Shown here one piece after another: positions 56,696 through 64,000 of a DNA stretch of 64,000 bases; position 1 is the stretch's first letter, and each line of letters starts with the position of its first letter. Position numbers and translations under genes: made by a program. Location: positions 1 through 64,000 of the forward strand of contig JANWZQ010000006.1 of assembly GCA_025054835.1 (NCBI GenBank), written 5' to 3'. The stretch is from Chthonomonadaceae bacterium. GTDB taxonomy: Bacteria; Armatimonadota; Chthonomonadetes; Chthonomonadales; Chthonomonadaceae. The notes under the pieces were generated by a model. It was not told the origin of the DNA and did no database searches. It worked only from the letters and a program-made list of their open reading frames with translations.

Positions 56696-57265
56696 ATGTC
56701 TGGCAATCACGGCGACATTCTCGCCTATGTTCCCTTGCTGGTGCTGATCGGCGTTTCCACCGCGATCGCGCTGGCGATGGTCGTTGGTTCGTTTCTGCTG
56801 GGCCCGAAGAAGCCCACCGCGTACAAGGCGACCGCGTACGAGTGCGGCATGACCCCCATTGGATCGGCGCGAGAGCGCTTTCCCGTCAAGTTCTACCTGA
56901 TCGCGATGCTCTTCATCGTGTTCGACATCGAAACCATCTTCCTGTACCCCTGGGCGGTCACCTACCGGGCGCAGGGATATGACCTCAAGATCTTCTATTT
57001 CGCAGAGATGCTCGTCTTCGTGGCGATCCTCTTCGTCGGGTACTTCTACATTCTGGGGCGCAGAGCACTGGATTGGGACGAAAGCGAGCGTGCCGTCGCC
57101 CGGGATCCGATCAGTCCGGAGATCCTGGCGCCGCGACCGCCGATCCGCTTCGGCAACGAGAAATCGGGGCCCGTGCGCCGTCTGCCAGAACCGGCGCATG
57201 TTCCCGCGTACGGCGCTGTCTCGCAGGAAGAGAGGATCGCCGCTCTGACGAGCAGAAGGGAGTAG
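56696..57265 (+). CDS. nuoA: NADH-quinone oxidoreductase subunit A
   Basis: The 189-residue membrane subunit of complex I (three segments, residues 10-34, 66-90, 99-122). The YECGMTPIGSARERFPVKFYL loop and FDIETIFLYPWA are diagnostic. It carries about 60 extra hydrophilic, Pro- and Arg-rich residues at the C-terminus beyond the usual 120-150. It is the first gene of the operon, with the ribosome site AAGAAGGAGG. The next gene is nuoC, not nuoB. Confidence 0.95.
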   Translation: MSGNHGDILAYVPLLVLIGVSTAIALAMVVGSFLLGPKKPTAYKATAYECGMTPIGSARERFPVKFYLIAMLFIVFDIETIFLYPWAVTYRAQGYDLKIFYFAEMLVFVAILFVGYFYILGRRALDWDESERAVARDPISPEILAPRPPIRFGNEKSGPVRRLPEPAHVPAYGAVSQEERIAALTSRRE

Positions 57266-57271
57266 TGTGTC

Positions 57272-57919
57272 ATGGCCGAACAGGTCTCTCGTCCGGACGT
57301 CGGTGCGCCCGCAGAGCGTCTGGAAGTGATCAAGATCCGCGAGAAATTTCCAGATGCCATCCTCGGGGTGAACACATTCCGGGGTGACACCCGCATCATG
57401 GTGAAGCGAGAGTACATCGTGGAAATCTGTCGCCTGCTGCGCGATGACCCGGACCTGCAATACAACTTCTTCTCGGAATGTCTCGGGGTGGACTATCTGG
57501 ACTACCGGGAGGGGTATCGCTTCGAGGTCGTGTACAACCTGTACTCCGTGCAGTACCAGAAGGACGGGATCGAGTACGGCAAGAACCATCGGATCTTCCT
57601 GAAGGTACCCGTTCCCGAGGAAGATCCTGTGGTGCCCTCGGTAACCGGCGTCTACCCCGGTGCCAACTTCCCGGAACGGGAGATCTACGACATGTTCGGC
57701 GTGCGGTTCAGCGGGCATCCCGATCTGCGCCGCCTGCTGATGTCCGACGACTGGGTGGGGCATCCCCAGCGCAAGGACTACCCGCTGGGCGGTGAGCGGG
57801 TGCAGTTCCCGGGAGGGAAGTTCGGGCCCTCCGTGGCAGAAGTGCCCATTCAGCATCCCGGCGAGTCGTTCATCGGGCGAACGGGCGATGTGCAGGAGGA
57901 ATTCCGACGCTCCGGGTAG
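57272..57919 (+). CDS. nuoC: NADH-quinone oxidoreductase subunit C (30-kDa)
   Basis: The 215-residue peripheral-arm subunit, not fused to NuoD. It has the 30-kDa signature GVYPGANFPEREIYDMFGVRFSGH in pieces, then RRLLMSDDWVGHPQRKDYPL. It lies 6 bases after nuoA, leaving no room for nuoB. Confidence 0.95.
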   Translation: MAEQVSRPDVGAPAERLEVIKIREKFPDAILGVNTFRGDTRIMVKREYIVEICRLLRDDPDLQYNFFSECLGVDYLDYREGYRFEVVYNLYSVQYQKDGIEYGKNHRIFLKVPVPEEDPVVPSVTGVYPGANFPEREIYDMFGVRFSGHPDLRRLLMSDDWVGHPQRKDYPLGGERVQFPGGKFGPSVAEVPIQHPGESFIGRTGDVQEEFRRSG

Positions 57920-57970
57920 ATCACCCGTGCCGGGCGTTTCCGCAAGTGTTTCCGCAGAAGAGAGGCAACC

Positions 57971-59215
57971 ATGGCAATTGACAGCACGCGCATACGGGAA
58001 CTGAATCCGGCGTCGGTGCAGGCGCAGGGAGTTTCTATCGATCCTCTGGACGACACCACCATGGTGGTGAATATGGGGCCACAACACCCCAGCACGCACG
58101 GCGTGTTGCGGATCGTTCTGGAGCTGGATGGCGAGACCATTGTCCGAGCGACCCCGCACATCGGGTACGTGCACACCGGGATCGAAAAAGAGCTGGAATA
58201 CCAGACCTACATGAAGGGAGTCACCCTGACAGATCGGATCGACTACGTGGCATCCCTTCTGGAGAACGCAGCGTTCTCGCTCTCTGTGGAGAAACTGCTG
58301 GGCGTGGAACCGCCCCCGCGAGGCAAAGCGTTGCGCGTCATGCTGATGGAGCTGGAGCGCATCGCCAGCCATATGGTCTGGCTGGGCACACACCTGCTCG
58401 ATCTGGGCGCCATGACCGTCTTCTTCTACGCCTTCCAGCAACGTGAGAAAGTGCTGGACCTCAAGGAGATGATGTCCGGGGTACGCATGATGACCTCCTG
58501 GATCGTGCCCGGCGGCCTGCGAGGCGATGCCCCGGAGGGGTGGTTCGAACGGGCGAAAGCGTTCTGCGATGACTTCCCGCGCGCCATGGAGGAGATCGAG
58601 GACCTGCTGAACGCCAACCCGATCTTCCGCGAACGCACGCAGGGAGTGGGATACATCTCGGCGGAAGACTGTCTGGCGCTCGGAGTCTCCGGACCAACGC
58701 TGCGTGCTGCCGGCATTCCCTATGACGTGCGCAAGGCCACGCCCTACAGCGGTTACGAGAACTACCAGTTCTACGTGCCGGTCGGGCAGTACAGCGACGT
58801 GTACGATCGCTACCGGGTACGCATGGCGGAGCTCTACCAGAGCCGCGAGATCATCAAGCAGTGTATTGAGAACATGCCTGACGGCCCGATCAATGTGGAT
58901 GACCGCAAAATCGTGCCGCCCCCGCGGCAGGAACTGGACAGCAGCATGGAGGCCGTCATCCATCACTTCAAGTTGTGGACAGAGGGTTTCCATCCCCCGG
59001 TAGGAGAGGCCTACGTGCCCATCGAGTCGGGCAAAGGAGAGATGGGGTTCTACATCGTGAGCGATGGGACCAACCGACCATGGCGGGCGCACCAGCGCCC
59101 AGCCTGCCTGATGAACCTGCAAGCGCTCTCCAAATTGTGCGAGGGACGATTGATCGCCGACGTCGTTGCCATCATCGGGAGCATCGACATCGTGCTGGGT
59201 GAGATTGATCGCTGA
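57971..59215 (+). CDS. nuoD: NADH-quinone oxidoreductase subunit D (49-kDa)
   Basis: The 414-residue quinone-site subunit. It has NMGPQHPSTHGVLR, HIGYVHTGIEKELE, GLRGDAPEGW and the C-terminal ADVVAIIGSIDIVLGEIDR block. The His of QHPSTHG and the Tyr expected to bind quinone in the barrel region are present. It lies 51 bases after nuoC. Confidence 0.96.
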   Translation: MAIDSTRIRELNPASVQAQGVSIDPLDDTTMVVNMGPQHPSTHGVLRIVLELDGETIVRATPHIGYVHTGIEKELEYQTYMKGVTLTDRIDYVASLLENAAFSLSVEKLLGVEPPPRGKALRVMLMELERIASHMVWLGTHLLDLGAMTVFFYAFQQREKVLDLKEMMSGVRMMTSWIVPGGLRGDAPEGWFERAKAFCDDFPRAMEEIEDLLNANPIFRERTQGVGYISAEDCLALGVSGPTLRAAGIPYDVRKATPYSGYENYQFYVPVGQYSDVYDRYRVRMAELYQSREIIKQCIENMPDGPINVDDRKIVPPPRQELDSSMEAVIHHFKLWTEGFHPPVGEAYVPIESGKGEMGFYIVSDGTNRPWRAHQRPACLMNLQALSKLCEGRLIADVVAIIGSIDIVLGEIDR

Positions 59216-59242
59216 CGCGACAGGAGGTTGAAACCGCAACAG

Positions 59243-59896
59243 ATGGCTACCACGGAGAACGGCCCCGGCGCGCTGGAGCCCCGCCCCGCGCCCCCGAAAG
59301 AGCAACGCTTCTCGTTGAACGCTATCCAGGAACTGGAAGAGATCGCCTCGCACTACCCGGAGCGAAAAGCGGCCTGTCTGCCCGCCCTGTGGATCGCGCA
59401 ACGGGAGTATGGCGGCTACCTGACACCCGCTGCCATCCAGGAAGTCGCCGATCGCCTCGGCATGTCCTACGCAGAGGTAGAAGGGGTGGCAACCTTCTAC
59501 ACCATGTACAACCTGCGACCCCGCGGACGGCACCACCTGGAGGTGTGTACCTGCCTGACCTGCGCGGTGATGGGGGCGTACGATGTGGTGCATGAGCTGG
59601 AGCGTGCACTGGGAATCGAGGTTGGTGGCACCACACGCGACGGGGAGTTCACGCTCTCCGAGGTCGAGTGCCTGGACTACTGCGGGGCGGCCACTGTGGT
59701 GCAGGTCGGCGATCGATACTTCACGCACGTCACAGCCGACAACGTGCTGAACCTGATCGAAGAACTGCGTCAGAGCGAGGAGTACACGCCTGTGAAACTC
59801 GCCGACGCCATTGTCAAACTGCATCTTCCGGGATCCTCGCAAACGGGCGGCGGAAGCCGCACGGGCGAGCAGATTCGCAACAACGAGCTCTACTGA
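59243..59896 (+). CDS. nuoE: NADH-quinone oxidoreductase subunit E (24-kDa)
   Basis: The 217-residue [2Fe-2S] subunit. I chose ATG 59243; TTG 59228 lies directly on the AGGAGG and cannot use it. The N1a ligands are VCTCLTC (C-x4-C) and ECLDYCGA (C-x3-C). It lies after nuoD by 27 bases. A C-terminal tail of about 50 residues is longer than usual. Confidence 0.94.
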   Translation: MATTENGPGALEPRPAPPKEQRFSLNAIQELEEIASHYPERKAACLPALWIAQREYGGYLTPAAIQEVADRLGMSYAEVEGVATFYTMYNLRPRGRHHLEVCTCLTCAVMGAYDVVHELERALGIEVGGTTRDGEFTLSEVECLDYCGAATVVQVGDRYFTHVTADNVLNLIEELRQSEEYTPVKLADAIVKLHLPGSSQTGGGSRTGEQIRNNELY

Positions 59897-59905
59897 GGTC
59901 TCCGC

Positions 59906-61240
59906 ATGGGTATTCGCAATCTGCTGTTCGAACATCGGGATGTCGAGAACATTCAGGATATCGCCGTCTACGAGAAACATGGCGGGTATCGCGGCTTGAA
60001 GAAGGCCGTGAAGATGGAACGGTCCGCCGTGATTGAGGAGATCAAGACCTCCGGCCTGCGAGGACGTGGAGGGGCTGGCTTCCCCACCGGGATCAAATGG
60101 AGCGGCATTCCGCAGAACGACGACAAACCGCACTACATCATCTGCAACGCCGACGAGGGGGAGCCGGGAACGTACAAAGACCGTGAACTGATGCTCAAAC
60201 TACCCCATCTGCTGGTGGAGGGCATGATCATTGCCGGATATGCACTCCGCGGGACCGCCGGCTACATCTACATCCGTGGCGAATACGTGGAACCCGCGTG
60301 GCAGGTGCGCAAGGCCATCGATCAGGCCTACAGAGCAGGGTACCTCGGGAAAAACATTCTGGGCGTGAAGGGATTTAACTTCGACCTGTACATCCACATG
60401 GGGGCAGGCAGCTACGAGTGCGGCGAAGAGTCGGCTCTCATGTCCAGCCTGATGGGGGAGCGCGGGCAACCACGCCTGAAGTTCCCGCACGCTCCCTATC
60501 CAACGGTGGAGGGCGTCTGGAAGTCACCGACCCTGATCAACAACGTGGAAACCTTCTGCGCAGCGGCAAAGATCCTGGACATGGGGGGCGCGGAGTACGC
60601 CAGACTGGGCACCGAGCGCAGCAAGGGGACCAAGATCTTCTCGGTGAGCGGACACGTCGCACGGCCAGCCAACTATGAGGTGGAGATGGGCACGCCTCTC
60701 ATGGAGCTGATTGAGGCCGCAGGCGGTGTGGTAGGAGGGGCCCTGAAAGCGGTTATCCCCGGCGGGTCCTCGGTGCAGATCGTTCGCGCAGAGGACTGCC
60801 CGCGGGTGAATCTGGACTACGAGAGCTGCCAGCAGAACGGCACTCTGCTCGGCTCCGGAGGCTTCATGGTGTTCAATGACAGAACCGACATCGTCCTGCT
60901 GATGAAGCGCACGGCCGAGTTCTACATGCATGAATCCTGTGGCAAGTGCACACCCTGCCGGGAAGGGACCCGATGGATCTACAAGATCCTGGACCGGATC
61001 ACTTCCGGTGGCGGGCAGCCGGGCGATGTGGAGCTCCTGCTGGACATCTGCAGTCAGATTGATGGGCGCTCCTACTGCGGCCTCGGGGATGCGGCAGCAT
61101 GGCCTATTGTGGGCGCAATCAAAGCGTTCCGTGAGGAGTTCGATTACTGGATCGCGCACAAACGATCTCCGGTGGGGCCCGGTCACGTGCCGCCCACGCC
61201 GGAGGTCGTCAATCCGTTGCTGACCCTGGTGCCAGCCTGA
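59906..61240 (+). CDS. nuoF: NADH-quinone oxidoreductase subunit F (51-kDa)
   Basis: The 444-residue subunit that binds FMN, NADH and one [4Fe-4S] cluster. It has GRGGAGFPTGIKW (FMN), GAGSYECGEESALMSSL (NADH), and ESCGKCTPCREGTRW with a distal Cys for the cluster N3. It begins 9 bases after nuoE. Confidence 0.96.
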   Translation: MGIRNLLFEHRDVENIQDIAVYEKHGGYRGLKKAVKMERSAVIEEIKTSGLRGRGGAGFPTGIKWSGIPQNDDKPHYIICNADEGEPGTYKDRELMLKLPHLLVEGMIIAGYALRGTAGYIYIRGEYVEPAWQVRKAIDQAYRAGYLGKNILGVKGFNFDLYIHMGAGSYECGEESALMSSLMGERGQPRLKFPHAPYPTVEGVWKSPTLINNVETFCAAAKILDMGGAEYARLGTERSKGTKIFSVSGHVARPANYEVEMGTPLMELIEAAGGVVGGALKAVIPGGSSVQIVRAEDCPRVNLDYESCQQNGTLLGSGGFMVFNDRTDIVLLMKRTAEFYMHESCGKCTPCREGTRWIYKILDRITSGGGQPGDVELLLDICSQIDGRSYCGLGDAAAWPIVGAIKAFREEFDYWIAHKRSPVGPGHVPPTPEVVNPLLTLVPA

Positions 61241-61353
61241 TCCTGCCACGACATCAGAACAGCAGTGCAGGTTTTCAGTAGAAATACGGTAAACTGTTAG
61301 GCGGCCGACGCAAGCGTCGTGTCTGCTGGTTGGAAGTCCAGAGGAAGACACAT

Positions 61354-63594
61354 ATGTCTCAGTTCCGATTGACGCAGACGCCCCCCTCCCTGAACCCCCC
61401 GTCCGACCGGATGGTCCGGGTGAAGATCAACGGGATCGAAGTCGAAGTGCCGAACGGTGAGAACATCATCGAGTCGGCCAAACGCGTGGGTGTTGACATA
61501 CCCTACTTCTGCTATCATCCGCGCCTTTCCAGAGGCGAGGCAGCCAACTGCCGGATGTGTCTGGTGGACGTCTACATGCCGCGTAAAAACCCTGACGGCA
61601 CGGAGACACTGGCGAAAATGCCCAAGCCACAGACCGCCTGCACATTACCGGCCGCGCAGGGCATGGTGATCGAGACCGAGTCGGAACAGGTGGTGCGCGA
61701 CCGCAAGGGCATCCTGGAATTCCTTCTGATCAACCATCCTCTGGACTGCCCGATCTGTGATCGAGGGGGCGAGTGCCCTCTGCAGAACAACACCATCTTC
61801 TACGGTCCGCCGACCAGCCGGTACATCGAGGAGAAGCGACACTTCCCGAAGGCTTACCCGCTCTCCGAGTATGTGGTCTTCGATCGGGAGCGTTGCATTC
61901 ACTGTGCCCGATGCACGCGCTTCGCAGACGACATCAGCGGGGATGCGCAACTGGCGTTTCTCAAGCGGGGCGCGGACATGGAGGTCGGCACCTTCGCGCA
62001 AACCGCGTACCGGAGCAAATTCAGCGGCAACGTCATTGAGCTCTGCCCGGTAGGCGCGCTGCTCTCCCGGACCTACCGCTTCAAAGCGCGGCCATGGGAC
62101 CTGCACACACAGAAGTCGATCTGCTCGCGCTGTTCCAACGGATGCAACGTCAAGTTCGACTATCGTTTGGAGCAGTTACTGCGCGTCAACGCGCGGGTCA
62201 ACGAAGAAGTCAACGAAGAGTGGACCTGCGACAGGGGCAAGTTCGGGCACGATTACGTCTCAGCACCGGATCGACTGAAAACGCCCCTGCTCAAGCGCGA
62301 TGGAGAGTTCGTGCCCATCAGCTGGACCGAGGCACTGGATCGGATTGTCGAGCAGTTGCGACAGGCGGGCAGCAACGTGGGAGGTATCGGCGGCCAGCGA
62401 TGCACGAACGAAGACAACTTCGTCTTCCAGAAGCTCTTCCGGGAAGTTCTCGGGAGCAATCACATCGACTCCCGCCTGGGCCGCTACCAGGGTCCGGTCA
62501 ACCGGCCGCTGTTCGAGCGCTTCGGGTATCACGGCATGGGCAACCGGATCGCCGATCTGGAGAACATGAAGACACTCTTCGTGTTCGGCTCGGAGCTGGT
62601 GGACGAACAACCCATCATCTTCCTGAGAGTGCGGAAAGCGTGGCGCTTCAAGGGCGCAAGCGTGGTCAACGCTGTAACCCGGGTTGAGGAGGAAACCACC
62701 AAAGTCGCTGACTTCGCAGAGGTTAACCTCATCTACAGGCCCGGCACAGAGATGGCTCTGCTGCTGGCACTGGCCCATGTGATCCTGCACGAGAAACTCT
62801 TGCCGAAGAACGCCAGTACCTCGGCACTGGCGCAACGCGTTGGCGACTGGACTCCCGCCAGGGCCGCTGCCGAGACCGGAGTGGCCGCCGAGGACATCGT
62901 CCGGGCCGCACACCTGCTCGTCAACGGGCCCATGGCGATCCTGGTGGGGCGGGCCATTACCGAGCATCCGGAATTTGAGGCGCTGGTCGAGGTCCTGGGA
63001 GATCTGGTCGTGGCAACCGGCAATCAGGGCAACCTGAACATTCCCGGCACCGAGTGCAACACACAGGGCGCCATGGATATGGGCGTGCTGCCAGATGTCG
63101 GACCGGGCTACCGGCCGATTGACCCGCCGGGCATGAACACTCATCGGATGCTGGAGGCAGCAGCCAGCGGTCAGCTGCCGGTCCTCTGGATTGTGGGCGC
63201 AAAACTCGTGGAGAACTACCATGATGCGGATCTGGCCCGACGCGCGCTGGAGAACTGTCCGTTCGTGATCGTCAACGAGTTGCGGCTGACCGAAACGGCG
63301 CGCATGGCGGATCTGGTGCTCCCCGCCGCCAGCGTGGCGGAGAAGGACGGCACCTACACCAGCTGTGAGCGCCGGGTACAGCGGATCCACAAAGCGTTTG
63401 ATATCTCACCGGACATCAAGCCCGACTGGCTGATTTTCACGGAAGTTGCGGCCATGCTCGGGGGCACACCCTACTTCTCGCCCAGAGACATCCTGCGAGA
63501 CATCGCTGCCACCGTGCCCATGTACGCGGGCATCTCGTTCAGGTCACTGGGCGACGCGGGTATTCGCTGGGAGTATCCCGCGGGCGACGCGTAG
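61354..63594 (+). CDS. nuoG: NADH-quinone oxidoreductase subunit G (75-kDa)
   Basis: The 746-residue iron-sulfur subunit. I chose ATG 61354 (GAGGAAG nine bases before) rather than the in-frame TTG 61330. Cluster motifs are ordered: FCYHPRLSRGEAANCRMC, the His-Cys box HPLDCPICDRGGECPLQ, CIHCARCTRF with a later ELCPVGAL, then a SICSRCSNGCN module for an extra cluster, and a molybdopterin-like domain. A 113-bp gap separates it from nuoF and holds TAAACT near 61291, a possible weak internal -10. Confidence 0.95.
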   Translation: MSQFRLTQTPPSLNPPSDRMVRVKINGIEVEVPNGENIIESAKRVGVDIPYFCYHPRLSRGEAANCRMCLVDVYMPRKNPDGTETLAKMPKPQTACTLPAAQGMVIETESEQVVRDRKGILEFLLINHPLDCPICDRGGECPLQNNTIFYGPPTSRYIEEKRHFPKAYPLSEYVVFDRERCIHCARCTRFADDISGDAQLAFLKRGADMEVGTFAQTAYRSKFSGNVIELCPVGALLSRTYRFKARPWDLHTQKSICSRCSNGCNVKFDYRLEQLLRVNARVNEEVNEEWTCDRGKFGHDYVSAPDRLKTPLLKRDGEFVPISWTEALDRIVEQLRQAGSNVGGIGGQRCTNEDNFVFQKLFREVLGSNHIDSRLGRYQGPVNRPLFERFGYHGMGNRIADLENMKTLFVFGSELVDEQPIIFLRVRKAWRFKGASVVNAVTRVEEETTKVADFAEVNLIYRPGTEMALLLALAHVILHEKLLPKNASTSALAQRVGDWTPARAAAETGVAAEDIVRAAHLLVNGPMAILVGRAITEHPEFEALVEVLGDLVVATGNQGNLNIPGTECNTQGAMDMGVLPDVGPGYRPIDPPGMNTHRMLEAAASGQLPVLWIVGAKLVENYHDADLARRALENCPFVIVNELRLTETARMADLVLPAASVAEKDGTYTSCERRVQRIHKAFDISPDIKPDWLIFTEVAAMLGGTPYFSPRDILRDIAATVPMYAGISFRSLGDAGIRWEYPAGDA

Positions 63595-63604
63595 TGCCTT
63601 GCTT

Positions 63605-63638
63605 CGGGATGACGGATCCCGCGCACGCCGTCATCCCG
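63605..63638. repeat. Hairpin / REP-like inverted repeat between nuoG and nuoH
   Basis: CGGGATGACGG (63605-63615) and its perfect complement (63628-63638) enclose 12 bases. The arms continue as TTGC...GCAA with a 2-base bulge. There is no T run after it (CAAAAAATC), so it is not a normal terminator. It looks like an extragenic palindrome or an RNA-processing hairpin within the operon. Confidence 0.55.
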
Positions 63639-63690
63639 CAAAAAATCTCGCGATGACCCCGAAGTTCTACGGGGAAATGCTGGAGCCCTC

Positions 63691-64000
63691 ATGATCGGAC
63701 AACTTGCCATCGCCTTTCCCGCCAACCTGGGTCCGATTTATCTGCCTGCGCTGGTTCCCTACATCGCTCTGGTGATCTGGCTGGGATTCGTGTTGACCAT
63801 CCTGCCAGGGCTGATCTGGATCGAGCGCGTGGTCATTGCCCTGATGCAGGACCGTTCAGGGCCGAACCGGGTGGGACCCCGCGGGCTGTTGCAACCCACG
63901 GCCGACGTCATCAAGCTGTTCTTCAAGGAGGATGTGCTTCCTGAGAACGTCGACGTGCGGATCTACTACATCGCGCCCGTTATCGCCGTGATCCTGGCGT
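63691..64000 (+). CDS. nuoH: NADH-quinone oxidoreductase subunit H (partial)
   Basis: The first 103 codons of the membrane subunit at the quinone site; the window ends inside it. It starts at ATG 63691 with GGAG six bases before. [22 protein letters not shown] and [16 protein letters not shown] are the diagnostic blocks of NuoH/ND1. Confidence 0.95.
   Translation, partial: MIGQLAIAFPANLGPIYLPALVPYIALVIWLGFVLTILPGLIWIERVVIALMQDRSGPNRVGPRGLLQPTADVIKLFFKEDVLPENVDVRIYYIAPVIAVILA

Noticed and set aside
56594-60133. A 1179-residue minus-strand open frame across nuoA-nuoF
   Set aside because: It lies opposite five clear complex I genes, and its translation is His/Arg-rich without domains, which is typical of a shadow frame.

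Overview
The window is chromosomal DNA of a GC-rich bacterium, gene-dense, with no insertion sequence, CRISPR array, rRNA or tRNA that I could see. A KDO-8-phosphate synthase, a signal-peptide-bearing TPR protein and GDP-deoxyhexose genes point to a diderm (two-membrane) cell. A pilin-like protein with FTLIELL N-terminus, a Bacillus-type SigH and a PhyH/AraC pair are a combination I associate with Armatimonadota. That placement is an inference, not a demonstration.

Layout. 1-14300: a partial DUF1501-like end, an esterase, prfB with its programmed frameshift, a nucleotidase-domain protein and an M28 peptidase, a site-2 protease with CBS domains, mnmG, an HD-GYP phosphodiesterase, a HAD hydrolase, purE-purK, a myo-inositol oxygenase, recO and an orphan oligopeptide ABC ATPase. 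14469-19979: a cyclic-di-GMP block made of a PilZ protein, an HD-GYP-like/GAF/GGDEF hybrid and a CHASE4/HAMP/PAS/GGDEF/EAL enzyme. 20199-22096: an AraC regulator with a PhyH dioxygenase.

22073-35716 (minus strand): twelve tightly packed genes, read from high to low coordinates. They are transcarboxylase 5S, a small subunit, a CoA-transferase, 12S, the biotin carrier 1.3S, methylmalonyl-CoA epimerase, both mutase subunits, MeaB, an S33 hydrolase, BioY and a pilin-like protein. Together they contain the methylmalonyl-CoA/oxaloacetate part of the Wood-Werkman (propionate) cycle, plus a biotin transporter that could supply its cofactor. No biotin carboxylase and no sodium-pump beta subunit lies beside them.

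35717-36298 is a 582-bp divergent regulatory region rich in palindromes. It is followed by sigH, hisG, a 1006-residue TPR protein, rapZ-yvcK, a cysteine desulfurase, kdsA-gmd-rmd, a CPA2 antiporter, a methyltransferase, an orphan [2Fe-2S] subunit, an EAL/CBS protein, an MFS transporter with a small partner gene, and a HEAT-repeat protein.

56227-64000: a divergent control region carries a perfect TGTGA-N6-TCACA (CRP/FNR-type) palindrome over the likely nuo promoter. It leads into the complex I operon nuoA-C-D-E-F-G-H (H cut by the window end). nuoB is missing from its normal place between nuoA and nuoC.
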